In this document: positions 43,151 through 54,089 of the stretch, piece by piece | Position numbering within the stretch: the stretch's first letter is position 1 | Layout: each line of letters begins with the position of its first letter | Assembly (NCBI GenBank): GCA_003586115.2 | Contig: QVOM02000074.1 | Location: 733,160-797,159 of the forward strand | DNA: 64,000 nt | Direction of reading: 5' to 3' | From: Salvator merianae | Taxonomy: Eukaryota > Chordata > Lepidosauria > Squamata > Teiidae | Translations under genes and position numbers: made by a program | Notes under the pieces: model-generated | Seen by the model: only the letters and a program-made list of their open reading frames with translations | Database searches by the model: none | Told to the model about the DNA's origin: nothing

Positions 43151-46091
43151 TACACCAGGACTGCAGGGAAACTGCATACATAAATAGACAGGTTCACTGG
43201 TTTCTTAGAGGGGAAGATGGATGCCAGTCCTATTAAGTTGCTCCATTCCTAGAATTAATAAACAGTGTGAATCTCAAAATAACTAGGGGAGCATCTATAT
43301 ATCTAAAATGTTTCATTTTTGCACTAGGGTGCAGTGCACACAGTTCACTCTATACTCACCCGAATCAGCCTTCATTATGTGTAAAAGGATCCTTTAACAT
43401 TTTCTTCTCAAGCCTTGCAAAGGGGGAAAAGGTTGTTTTGGTATGTCACTTTCAATAAGTGTGCCAATCCATGTCTCATGTTTGAAAAATTTTCTCTTGG
43501 CCAAAAAGAAGCTGCCATGATATAGCCCTCTACCATTTTCTGTTAGTGGTTTCCTCCTTCCCTTGATTAGTAAGAATATTTTCATTTCAGCTCATCTTCC
43601 AGTGCCGCACAAAGAAAGGTTTCAGAAATGAGAAGTGAGCTCACCATAATTGGACTAGTTTAATGCCATCTCCAGATAAGGAGATTTCTTTTAGCTGTCA
43701 GCGAAGGTGCCTCTGCCTTGCACCCCAAAAGTGATGATAGCTGCTGTAGCAGGTTCTGCTGCGTCCTCTATTTATCCTATGGCTGAAGAAAAGGCAATGC
43801 CTAGGACAACCCTTTTCATGATGGGAATGGAGTAGGCTTCAGTGCCAGGCACTTTTAGTTACAAAGAACAGAGACATGGTGAAGTCTCTGTTAACACAAA
43901 TGTGCCAGCTAGCTGATGTGAAGGGATCTAGAAGGTTCTGTAGCAACTAGCATGGTGTTACATGTTATTTGTATCCATTTGCACAGCAAACATGAAGTAT
44001 AAAAAGACTGCTTCTTAGTATAATACTTGCCACTTTACAAATAAGGTATTACTGATTATATCCCATCAAATGGATCAAGCGTACATACATTTAGTTATCT
44101 GGGATACTGTGGCTAACTGATCCAAGCACCTGCATGGCATCCATGAGAAACCAAAACACCATCCTTGATAGGGGGAGGAGTAAAGCCCCCTTGCTGCACA
44201 ACCTTTAAATTTCTTTCCCTATTACTCATTGCTATGCAGACAAGCAAAAGAGTGAAGGAGGAGGAATCTGCAGTGAATCAGCCCCTGTCTCAAAGTGCTT
44301 CATTTTTATTTCTCCTTACCAGTTCTGTGCTGCACAAGGGAATGGAGGGAAGGCTTGGTTTGTTCTGCCTCCATATTGTGCCAAGCCATGTTCTCCCTGG
44401 TTTAGCAGTTTGATCATTTCAGTTGTCTGAACTGTGTATAGCAGTTTCAGAACTGTCTGACAAGCAAAATGACTGAGGTTTGGTAGGATGTGCACCTCCC
44501 TCCGAAAGTGATTTTGGCTTGAAAAAAATCCCTCCAAAGCTGCCTCAAGGCATCTCAAGGAATTGAGGTAATCTAGACCTTATCTCCAAGCCATATCTTT
44601 TCATTTAGATCAAGATGTTTGACTGGGTTGGTCATACAATGAAAACTGTTCACAGATATTTTAAGAGAGATGATGGTGCAATGACTTTTTAAGAAGCCTG
44701 TGGAGCCAGAAACTGAAGAAGGTGTGTTTGCAGCTATTCTATTTTCTTTGACATTGTACTGCAGCAAGTAGTGGTAGTCCAATTCTATGTTATTTTGGGT
44801 GAGATATCATGTTGATCCATAAAACAACAAAACTAGGTGATTTTAAAGCAATTTTTAAAGATTTTTTTTATAAATCTCTTTGTTTCCTAGGGGAATTTTG
44901 GAAAACCTTTCGTTAAATGCACACACAAAAAGCCACAGCTGCAGCCTGTCTTAGTGCCCTGCTTTGTCTATAAGAACAGCCTCAAATTCCCAACAGAAGC
45001 ACATATACATTTTATTTATTTTAAACATTTATATACAGCTTCCTATTTTTAAAAAAATCTTTTCAAGCAGTTTCAAAAACAAGAGAAAACACTTAAAATT
45101 ATATGGTGGATTGAAAGTGTGTGAGTTGGGTACAAACATTTGCACGGGAAATGTCTGGAAAAGCTGTCGTAAGTACGTGACTAGTGTACTACCTCACTCT
45201 TTGCTGGGGCTGATTCTTTTTAATCCACACAGTGAATAAGGTTATAACCTTTATCCAAAACCAGTTGAGGTAAAGAATTGATCAGAAAGCAAGTAAAGAT
45301 AAAAGCAAGATTGGCCAGCATATAGGAAAAAGCTAAGTTAGGACAGAATAGAAAAATCTTATATCCCTTCTGCTGCCAGGATTCCCAATGTGACAGCAAA
45401 TGACCCCTGAGTCAGCTGATGAACAATACTTCCTAGGCAGGTCTATGCTGAGATTCAACTTGAAACTGCAACTTCCCATCTTTTAAATGAACTGGGGAGT
45501 AAACAAGAGTACCAGTTTATCAGTTTTGTGGTTTTTCTGTTTGGGCAAACCTGCTCAAGCCAGGTAGCTATGGGACATCATGACATTGAGGGTCTTTTGA
45601 TCTTAGCAGATGGCACCTTTCATCTCCGATTCATCTTCATCCTGCCACTGATAAGAACCCAGGAGCAAAGAAGTTCTCAGACCAAGTTCCAAGACTATTC
45701 CACCCATACAAGTGCTGAATCACAGGAAAACCGGATGGTCTCATACTTCTTAGCTGCCCAGATGTCTAGGACAAAAACAGGTAAGTTCCCAGGCAGAGGA
45801 GGAGTTCTCAAACTAGTCGGATCCAGTTTAGACAAGCCTTCAAACACATGAAGAAGAGGTTATACTAGGGGAGCTAATTTATACTCTGTGAAAGACACAG
45901 AAAGGTGTAGAAATTTAACATTGATTCACATAGTTTCAGTTTATGCACAGAGGATAAAAGGGGGAATACACTGCACACCTGATCTTCAAATCTTCCAGTG
46001 GGTTCTCCAATTACACCTGAAAGCTTCAATTGTGACATTAAGGATGCCATTAGATAACTTAATAACGCACCCTCTGGGCAAATTTAAGTCT
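43151..46091. other. Repeat-poor, unassigned DNA
   Basis: No gene found. The frame 45528-45851 (107 codons) has no domain. A LINE-like A/T tail may lie at 45005-45110 on the minus strand. The Copia element inserted at the right edge. Confidence 0.4.
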
Positions 46092-46096
46092 GTAAT

Positions 46097-46450
46097 TGTC
46101 AGGAAGTGTAGCGGAATTTGGCCTGGAGTCAGATCACTAGTCAAGCTCAGCACGTAGCTAGATAGACAAATAAATCCAGAGACTAGATACTTTCCATTTA
46201 ACAAACTTTATTTACAGTATCTTCTCAGAGAGAAAACTCTCTCACTCCTTCTACCTCACCTCACAAACAGCAATAATCATCATCTCTTATATAGCACACA
46301 CACAAGACATGAGAATTCTAAATGACGTCATCAACTGTCATCAACTGCCAGCAAGCGTTTGAAAACAACATCATAAATCTCTGAGTCATGAAATGCTGAC
46401 TCATTGTGACTCTTTGTTCCTGACTCAGTTAACTCTTTAGATACTTGACA
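46097..46450 (-). repeat. Copia LTR (3' LTR)
   Basis: 354 bp with TGTCA...TGACA ends. In transcription sense it begins TGTCAAGTATCTAAAGAG and ends CCGCTACACTTCCTGACA. It keeps 113 bases that the partner LTR lacks, including ACTCTCTCACTCC and CTTATATAGCA, a possible TATA region. Confidence 0.92.
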
Positions 46451-46465
46451 TCCCTTCTTCAGGAA
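46451..46465 (-). promoter_or_regulatory. Copia polypurine tract
   Basis: On the minus strand CCTGAAGAAGGGA directly precedes the 3' LTR. This is where plus-strand DNA synthesis would be primed. Confidence 0.7.
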
Positions 46466-46482
46466 CATAAGATCACAATTCT

Positions 46483-47502
46483 TTACATTATAAATAGATC
46501 AAGCATTTCTACAAACTGTTCAAATTTCACATTTGACAAAGGTTTTGTAAATACATCTGCAAGATTATTTTCAGATTCAACATATGGCAATGTAATGAAT
46601 TTTTGCTCTTTAAGATTTTTGACATTTTCATATCTTACTGCGATATATTTCGTTCTTGTCTGAGGATTTCCCTTCTCTGCTAGTTTTATACAACTTTGGG
46701 AGTCACAATAGATTGGTATTGGCTTGTCACATTCAATTCCTAATTCTTTGATCAATTGAAAAAACCATTCTCCCTCAGAACAACAGTGGGAGACTGCACA
46801 AAACTCTGCTTCAGTTGTAGATTGAGCTACAAGATCTTGTTTTCTAGATTTCCAAATTACTGGAACACCAGCAAATTTTACAATGTATCCTGTACAAGAT
46901 TTGTGGTTTTCTAAATCTGCAAAAGAACTATCAGCAAACGCTACAATTTGACTTTCATCTATAATGAAATTGAGCCCAATGTCTTGTGTTTTCTTTAAAT
47001 ATCTTAACACTCGTTTTGCGGCTTGCCAGTTGCTATTAGTAGGGCTGTCCACTTTTCTGCTTAGTGTGTGTACAGCACAGCTGATATCTGGCCTAGTCCA
47101 GTTGGCTAAATACATTAAACTCCCAACTACTGATCTGTAAATGTCATCGTTATTAAACTGTTCATCATTCTCAACCTTTTGATAGTTAGCTAGCATAGGA
47201 GTGGATATGGGCTTAGACTCGTACATATTAGTTCTTGCCAACAATTGTTTAATCTTCATTGTTTGACTTAGAGTCATACCCTTATTAGTGAAGCTAATTT
47301 CAAGTCCTAAATACTTCTGTGGTGTACCAAGATCTTTGATCTTGAACTGCTTATTGAGTGAATGATACACTTGACTAATCAAACTTTCTGATTTAGACAT
47401 CACAAGTATGTCATCAACAAATTTGTTTCTCTTGTTTTCCTCTAATATATAAACAAGCATCAATTGTACTGCGTTTAAAGTTTTGCTTACACAATGCATC
47501 AT
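46483..47502 (-). pseudogene. Copia pol, RT C-terminal half and RNase H
   Basis: 339 open codons in one frame. They start at the RT active site (FVDDILVMSKSE, usually YVDD), then FKIKDLGTPQKYLGLEI, RPDISCAVHTLSR, and a full RNase H: FADSSFADLENHKSCTGY (first Asp), TTEAEFCAV (Glu), YCDSQSCIKLAEK (Asp) and LADVFTKPL. The first 20 or so codons read a shifted frame, so the true join to the upstream RT is broken at the active site. It ends in a stop at the usual place. Confidence 0.9.
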
Positions 47503-47641
47503 GCAAACACAAATTCCAGTTCCTTGCTGATTGTTTTAAACCATACAAAGACTTTTCTAGTTTATATAAACCAGACTTGCACTCTTGTTCAAAACCTGGA
47601 ATACTACGCATAAATACATCCTCATCTAATTTTGCATTCAG
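47414..47641 (-). pseudogene. Copia RT middle segment
   Basis: Continues the RT after an in-frame TAG near 47642: KLDEDVFM..IPGFEQ, LYKLEKSLYGLKQSARNW, then the frame ends just before the active site. The stop replaces the residue between VETA and LNAKL, where other Copia elements have Phe, so it appears to be a point mutation. Confidence 0.85.
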
Positions 47642-49579
47642 CTATGCAGTTTCTACATCAAATTGCTTTAATTTCATTTTATTTTTGCAAGCTACAGTTA
47701 GAGCTAAGCGAATAGTTTCTGGTCTAACAGTTGGCGAATAAACTTGGTCATAGTCTTCAAGATATTTTTGTGCAAATCCTTGTGCCACTAACTTTGCTTT
47801 GTATAAATATCTACCATCAGGTAATGTTTTACGTTTAAATACCCATCTACACCCTATGGGTTTCTTATCTGTGTCTGCAGACACCTCAGTAAAAACATTC
47901 AGGTTCAATAGAGAATCAAATTCCTTTTTCATAGCTTGTATCCATTCTTGTTTTTCTTCTTCTGGTCTGGTCATTACCTCTTTGTAACTATTTGGCTCAG
48001 ACCATTGCTCCTGACTGTCTACATTACTTATTTGACCAATCTGAAATCTTTTTGGAGGAATTCCCTTAGTTGTACGTTCAGATCTCCTTGGCACTAACTG
48101 TTTCTTAACTACAGTAGTGGGTTGAGCTTGTGAAGAAGTAGAAGGTTCATCTTCTGAGCTGGATTCAGTCTCTGTGCTACTAGAGGAGGAAGATGTGGCA
48201 CTGGAAAAAGATGTGGAACTGCGATAAGCTTCCCACTTTCTTTTGAATTCAGGCACATTCTTACCTGTAACGTTAGCATCAGTCCCTTCTTTTCCCCATA
48301 TGTAATAGAAAACATCACCAATAACTTGTATATTAGCCCAATCTGAGTGAATCTCAAAGTTTGCACTCCTAGACACCGCTACTTTACCATAGCTCAGAGA
48401 GAAACGATACCCCTTAGTATTTTCTTCATACCCGACAAAACGTAACCTCTGTGAAATTTTGTCTTTCCTTTTTCTTTGTGCCCTGGGTATCAGTACATGA
48501 GCATATGAGCCAAAGATCCTCATGTGCTTTACATCAGGTTCTTTACCATATAACATAAAATATGGAGTATTACTAACAGTAGAAGAATATATTCGATTCA
48601 AAACATAAGTGCTACTAGCTACTGCTTCTCCCCAGAAATAATGTGGCATTTTAGCATCAGATAACATGGGCTTGTACATTTCTTGAATTAATCCAATTCG
48701 TCGTTCAGCTACACCATTTTCAGCTGAACAGTACGGATTGGTCTTTCTATGTATAATGCCACGTGTTCTAAACAAATCTGCTACAGCTTTAGACATCATT
48801 TCTCCTCTATCAGATTGTACCTTCTGCACTGTACAACCAAATTGGGTAGAAATCATGTTCAGCCAGTCCTTCATTTTATCATACACCTGAGCCTTTGACT
48901 TAAGTAAATATGTGTATGTAAATCTGCTATAATCATCAATAATTACCATAATCCATTTATGGCCTCCCTGACTTGGGCTGAATGGACCAGCAACATCTGT
49001 ATGGACTAGCTGAAATGGTTTCATTGATCTCCTATCACTGTATTTGGCTATAGGAAATGCTTTTACCTTGGTTTCTGCACAAACTCTACATTCTAGATAT
49101 TTGTCACAAGGTTTAATTTCAATATTAGATAGTTTAGCCATATGTTTTACTTTGGAGAAAGAACAATGCCCAAAAATTCTATGAGAATAATGGATGCAAA
49201 AATCATGCAATGGCTTATTCGAAATACAATTTATAGCATCATCATTATCTTCTTCACTATCATTGTATATGTCTATCAATCTGTATAGACTATTTTCTTT
49301 AATTGCCTTTCCATATAGTTTGCCATTTTCAGAAATTAGACAAACCTCCCCATGAAAGAGCACTCTATACACTTCACTTATGAGTCTAGACACACTCAAC
49401 AGTGAATATTTTAAAGTGTCAGCCACAACAACATTACTAATAGAAGCATTCATTTGAGGAACGTAAGTGGTTCCCGCTTCATGGACGGTGCGCGTATGTC
49501 CATCAGCTAGCTTTACATCTCTCGCCTCAGTCTGGTGAATGTCAGTTAAGCTGTCTTTTCTGGATGACAGAAGTGGCAC
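47642..49579 (-). pseudogene. Copia integrase and RT N-terminal part
   Basis: 645 open codons, the longest frame in the window. Order: protease C-terminal block LLSVSRLISE; GAG-pre-integrase zinc region (HRIFGHCSFSKVKHM, CRVCAETK); integrase core with FQLVHTDVAGP (Asp), VQSDRGEMM (Asp) and AENGVAERR (Glu), a complete D,D,E set; GYEENTKGYR; a Ser-rich spacer (SSSTETESSSEDEPSTSSQ); then RT start WVFKRKTLPDGR, VAQGFAQK and MKLKQFDVETA. The first Met at 49579 lies after the lost protease Asp, so the N terminus is truncated relative to the family. Confidence 0.93.
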
Positions 49580-49697
49580 TTTTTCACTGCCAAGGCACTC
49601 AAAGATTCAGATTTAATGTTTATTGCCTTGTCTGACGCAACCTCTTCTCATTGTGTTAGTTTCCTTTGCTCAGTCCACTCTTGCAAACGTGTGACTA

Positions 49698-50198
49698 CTA
49701 AGGAAAAATTAATGTGTCTTCATCAATTCCTTGAAAAGAGTCTACAGCTGCATCATAAGTTTTAGGTAATGAAGACAATAGTATGTATGCACGGTGAGCC
49801 TCTTCATACTGCAGACCTCTATCAGCTAAATCAGCTAAAATCATTCTCATCTCATTTATATGGCTATTTAAACAGCCATCTGGTTTCAATTTTAAGTTGT
49901 ATAACTTTCTGATTAACAGCATCTTGCTTCCAGCAGAAATACGCTGATAAGTTTGCCGTAGAGTGTCCCATACCTCTTTAGCATGTTCTTTAGCTCTCTA
50001 ACCCAAGAATAATCCTCGCACGAGCTTTTCTGTCTCTTTGCCCTTCATTAGCATTATCAACAGCTGGCAAAGCTAGACAGGCACATAAAGCTCCTCTTTA
50101 ATTAGGATAGCTTTCATCCGTTCTGACCAGGTGAGGTAATTGCAGTCATTCAGCTTCTCAAATTGCTGCTGTAAAACCAGAGCAGGATGGGTAGCCAT
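49698..50198 (-). pseudogene. Copia gag
   Basis: Starts at an ATG at 50196-50198 with MATHPALVLQQQFEKLNDCN, followed by WSERMKAIL. After a frame loss the frame 49698-49922 continues KLYNLKLKPDG, MRMILADLADRG and LLSSLPKTYDA, the UBN2-type gag domain. A further 120 bases to 49580 contain a degraded knuckle (CHFC) and stops. Gag would form the particle shell; here it is broken. Confidence 0.85.
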
Positions 50199-50367
50199 TT
50201 CAACAAACAGATAGGTTCCTACTCCCTTCTGACACCGGATTCCTTGCTTTAAACAGTACCCGCTTCAGCTACTCAGCACAGTCACCTCCCTTCTTGAGGT
50301 GGATTATTTGCCTTCAGACTAGCAGCATCTGAGCTATCACACGGCTCTACCTCACAGCCACACAACA

Positions 50368-50382
50368 CTGGGCACCATAACC
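50368..50382 (-). promoter_or_regulatory. Copia primer-binding site
   Basis: The plus-strand text CTGGGCACCATAACC adjoins the 5' LTR. The anticodon region of initiator tRNA-Met is CTGGGCCCATAACC, so this site would pair with it apart from one extra base. Copia-type elements are known to use an internal tRNA-iMet fragment as primer. Confidence 0.75.
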
Positions 50383-50613
50383 TGTAGCGGAATTTGGCCT
50401 GGAGTCAGATCACTAGTCAAGCTTAGCACGTAGCTAGATAGACAAATAAATCCAGAGCACACACACAAGACATGAGAATTCTAAATGATGTCATCAACTG
50501 TCATCAACTGCCAGCAAGTGTTTGAAAACAACATCATAAATCTCTGAGTCATGAAATGCTGACTCATTGTGACTCTTTGTTCCTGACTCAGTTAACTCTT
50601 AAGATACTTGACA
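50383..50613 (-). repeat. Copia LTR (5' LTR), internally deleted
   Basis: 231 bp. It lacks 113 bases present in the other LTR (between CCAGAG and CACACACACAAG). It also lacks the last ten bases at its inner end, where an ACA...ACA microhomology would explain the loss. Because the promoter region may lie in the missing part, this copy may be unable to start its own transcript. Confidence 0.9.
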
Positions 50614-50618
50614 GTAAT

Positions 50619-51781
50619 GACAGACATGATTTACCTACCTTCATGTTACTCCATCTCAGTTCCTCAGTAAGATTGACTCTTCCTCATTCGGAATTTCCTC
50701 ATTCAGAAATTCATAAGACCGAAGGTGACTCCTTTTTTTGATCAGATTTGATGGGAAAATAGAGAATACAAGTGATGTAGCCTCCTTTGAACATCCAATG
50801 GAAATGTCTCCATCTACATGAAGGGGGAGAGCAGCCACACCACATAGCAAATTTGTATGTGTGTGTGTGTGATGTGCAGTGTGTAATGTGTAATGTGTAT
50901 GTAATGTGCATGTGTAGGAGAGAGACAACAGTGTTTTAGGTGCAGTGCTACAGAGAAGGCCAGACCCTTCCTGCCCCAGGTTTTGCCAATGCAAACTGCT
51001 TACAAGTTTCTTTGGCTGTTTCTCTTTCTGTAAAGCTCCCCTCTTCACTATAGATTCCCATCTGACTACCACTGATATAACGTAAGCTGCTTCATCAGAT
51101 GGGTTTGGTGGATAGAGATAAATAATAGTTAAAGTTTCCCGCTTCACACATATCTGAGTGTTTGTATTTCAGGAAAAACAAGCAAGTGATGGGAAATGTA
51201 ACCAATCATAGAATAGAAACCATTGATATGCCTGTTTAAGCAACCACAGAGAGGGAAAGATGGGCAAAAGATTGGCCAATCAGTTGATAGCAACCATTGA
51301 CAGGGGAGATGAGCCTTGATTTGGAGCTTAATACAGGCTGCAGTGTGGCAAAATCTCAGCCACATTTATAAACTGTCTGGGCAGCACTTCTTTTGTGTTA
51401 CTCACAATAGGATGCTTTTTGCTAAAGGGATAACTTGAGAAAGCCCTGCCTGATCTCACCCTAAATAACATTGGTAATGACATTATATCTAGTGGTCTAC
51501 CCCATAGCCTAGCTGCCATGACACAGTCAGTCAGTGGTGCTTTCTGAGGTCTTTTGCCCTGTTAAAAACAGAACCAATGTAAGCACCATGCTCCCTGCTC
51601 CTGATCACCAAAGGTGATCAAGGAAGATACCATAGTCAATTATTTTTAAAGCTGCTGAGAGATCAAGGAGAATTCAGTAGTGCTGCATTCCCACTGTTTT
51701 CTGTCACAAAATGTCATACATCGAAGCAACCCAAACTGATTCTATTCCTAAGCAGGGCATTAACCCAGATCGAATTAAATC
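50619..51781. other. Unassigned DNA with (TG)n
   Basis: The 163-codon antisense frame 50656-51147 translates a CA-repeat and no domain. A TG-rich tract lies at 50856-50910. Nothing else recognised. Confidence 0.4.
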
Positions 51782-52026
51782 TAAGGGTGTGATCAGATGG
51801 GCTATTTTGGTTGGCTTCTGGTCACCCAGAAGCTGCAGCATTCATAAAGCTCTTTGGGAAAGCAGCCTCTGCGCCTCTCCGAGGCTGCCTGGGTTGGCTC
51901 TTCTGTATTCGGCTTTTCTGATTACATAGAAAAGGCTCCCCAGGTGTGCCTTGGGGAGCACCTCAACCAATCAGAGCCTTGCAGGAATCCCTGGGACAAT
52001 AGCACAAGAAGGGAGAGGGCGAGCGA

Positions 52027-52174
52027 GCTCTTGCCGGCACGGGGAAACTTTTCAAACTCCCTGCCTTCTGTATATAAAAAAAAGACTTTAGTAGCGAGGC
52101 CTCACTACTAAAGTCCAGTGTGCTTTTTTAATTACAGAAGGCAAGGGGGTTGAAAAGCTTCCCTGTGCCAGCAA
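52027..52174. repeat. Long inverted repeat P1 in copy 2
   Basis: CTTGCCGGCACGGGGAAACT pairs with AGCTTCCCTGTGCCAGCA. The turn CGAGGCCTCACTACTAAAGT pairs with ACTTTAGTAGCGAGG. Confidence 0.85.
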
Positions 52175-52249
52175 AATCTCTCCCTCCCCTTTTCTCCTGT
52201 GCTGGCAAATCTCTCCCTCTGCTCAGTTCAACTGAGGCATCCACTTCCT

Positions 52250-52491
52250 GCCTCTCTGCAGAAGCAGTTTCCATTCAAGTCCTTAATTGCCAAGGTTTTC
52301 CCCTTTCCAAAGGAAACGTCTCCCTCTCTGCCCTCTGCTCCACTTCACTGCCCTCTGCTCCAATTCCTCGAGGCTTCGGTGAATGGGAGAATAAGGGAGA
52401 CGGTGAACGGGAGAAAAAGGGAGAGGTGAACTGGAGAAAACTCTGGCAGTTAAGGAGTTAACGACTTGGGGAACTGCTTTAGCAGAGAGGC
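52250..52491. repeat. Long inverted repeat P2 in copy 2
   Basis: GCCTCTCTGCAGAAGCAGTT pairs with AACTGCTTTAGCAGAGAGGC. GTCCTTAATTGCCAAGG pairs with CTGGCAGTTAAGGAG. Confidence 0.85.
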
Positions 52492-52543
52492 GGGGAGTGG
52501 CCAATCACTGAGCAGCTTCCTTTGCAGGCTGAACACAGCCTAA

Positions 52544-53074
52544 ATCATTGCTTTCTTCCAAGAATACCCATAGCTATCCAGCCACCAGTCTCTCTAACAC
52601 CTTGCTCAAGGAGTGGGAATTTGTAACCGGGTTATAGAACATCCAAGGTTCCAGGGAGTTTTTTTTCCAGAAATGAATGGATTTCTTCCAGTGCTGACAG
52701 CACTGCTCTATCCTGTAACAATGCATTCACTATATTCTGGACCCACCCAGTCATGCCCCATGGCTTGTTTTAATCAGTTAAGAAGAGCAGGGTGAGGGAA
52801 TATGGTACAGAATGAACAGTTGCAAGCATGTTGTGTGTGTGTGTGATCAGTCCTAAAAAACTGAGAACAATCCCATGAGACGAAAGGTGTCTTGTACATT
52901 CCATTAGAAACTGTTCAAAAACAGCATTTAAATCAGCGTGAAGATGAGAAATTTTATCTTCAAAGTACTTTGCAAACCTATTGCAACAGACCTCTGAGTG
53001 CTCCGATACAGGGTTCATTGGAACAGATGTCATCATCCCCTTTGTCATTCTAGAGAGCTCTACTGACTAGTAAC
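52544..53074. other. Unassigned DNA
   Basis: The antisense frame 52770-53048 shows no certain domain. A short (TG)n run lies near 52831. Confidence 0.4.
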
Positions 53075-53077
53075 TTA

Positions 53078-53807
53078 GGCCAGTCACACCGTAATTGCTT
53101 AGTCCGTCCCTGGGATGGATGGGGAGGGAGGCCATTTTGGGTCTCCTGCAACCTGGTCACACTTTAGTATGACCAGGTGCCACCGCCACCATCCTCGCCC
53201 TCCAAATGATAGGTAAGTTGGGGGGCAGGAAGGAGGGAGAGTGTCAGGAGGCAAGGAGCTTGGGGGTGGGGTGGGGGAAGCAGTTGCAACTACGATCATG
53301 GCTGCAACTACTCTCCCCCCGAAGGTAGCTGATGGGGGGTGGGGAAGCTTCGGAGGGGTAGCCAGAAGTGGCAGGGGATCTGGGGGAAGTATGGTGGAAG
53401 CCTTGCCACACACCCCAGACTCTCCACCACTTCCTGCTATCCCTCTGAAGATCCCCGAGACCCCCCCCATCTGCTGCCACCGCGATTGTAGCTACAGCTG
53501 CTTCCCGCCGCCCCCATAGATAGCAGCAAATTCTGAAGGGTGGGGGGGTGCAAGGAAGTGGGGGGGGGTTGGGAGGGGTGGCAGGAGGCAGCCACGGCCT
53601 CATGGAGAATCTGGAGGGTGATAGGAGGTGGCTTGGCTGGATCTGTTTCTTACTGAAACAGACTCAGAGTTGGGATTATACGAATTTAGGATAATCCCCT
53701 TCCAGGCAGGAAACTCCTCGGAAAAAATGGAAACGCAATTTAGTGTCTGGTTTCTAAGGAGTGAGTCTGTCCTGCATCCCCAGAAAACATGAGGTGTGAC
53801 CACGGCC
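53078..53807. mobile_element. PIF/Harbinger-like non-autonomous element
   Basis: Ends GGCCAGTCACACCG and (reverse complement) GGCCGTGGTCACACCTCA, flanked by TTA on both sides (53075-53077 and 53808-53810). The ends resemble those of the foldback element at 21.6-24.1 kb. The interior is G/C-rich with GGGGG runs. Overlapping frames on both strands reflect composition, not genes. Confidence 0.75.
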
Positions 53808-54089
53808 TTAAGTATGAAATGGAGGTTGCAAAGTGAGCTTTAATCACTGGCGTAGCGAGGGGGGGCGGAGCGCCCCGGGCGGCGCGTTGTCCGGGGCATC
53901 CGGCCCATGGAGCCAAGGCCCCGCCCACCGGCGCACTCGCTCGCCGCCCCGGGCGGCCGCGCTCGTCGCCCTGGCCCGCCCGGCGGCGGACGTGCTCGTC
54001 GCTTTGTCGCCCCGTCCCGCGGCAGCCAGCGATGGCTGGGCTCGTCGCCCGGCCTGCCGGCGTGCATGTGGGTGGAGCCCGCGAGCGCG

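Larger units (their letters stand above)
46097..50613 (-). mobile_element. Complete Ty1/Copia LTR retrotransposon, antisense
   Basis: A 4.5-kb element with two LTRs, an exact 5-bp duplication GTAAT (46092-46096 and 50614-50618), a primer-binding site and a polypurine tract. The protein order on the minus strand is gag, protease remnant, integrase, RT, RNase H; integrase before RT defines Copia. LTR differences over the shared part are about four, three of them C/T changes. Lesions: gag shifts, loss of the zinc-knuckle and protease active site, a stop in the RT and a shift near the RT active site. Vertebrate Copia elements are sparse but known from squamates and fishes. Confidence 0.95.
51785..52540 (+). 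mobile_element. Double-hairpin non-autonomous DNA transposon, copy 2
   Basis: Ends GGGTGTGATCAGATGGGC and (reverse complement) GGCTGTGTTCAGCCTGC, flanked by TAA on both sides (51782-51784 and 52541-52543). A 3-bp TWA duplication points to PIF/Harbinger. It contains P1 (52027-52174) then P2 (52250-52491), the same two palindromes as copy 1 in opposite orientation. The left 240 bases (51800-52020) share only part with copy 1 (CAATCAGAGCCTTGCAGGAA). Confidence 0.8.

Noticed and set aside
45528..45851. 107-codon frame as a possible exon
   Set aside because: No recognised domain, no obvious splice sites kept on both sides, and such length is expected by chance in this amount of DNA.
50656..51147. 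163-codon antisense frame
   Set aside because: It includes a CA-repeat translation (Thr/His runs) and has no domain.
52770..53048. 92-codon antisense frame with some resemblance to LINE linker text
   Set aside because: The similarity (CNRFAKYFEDKISHLH) hints at an L2-type linker, but it is too short and unsupported by neighbouring blocks to call a separate element.
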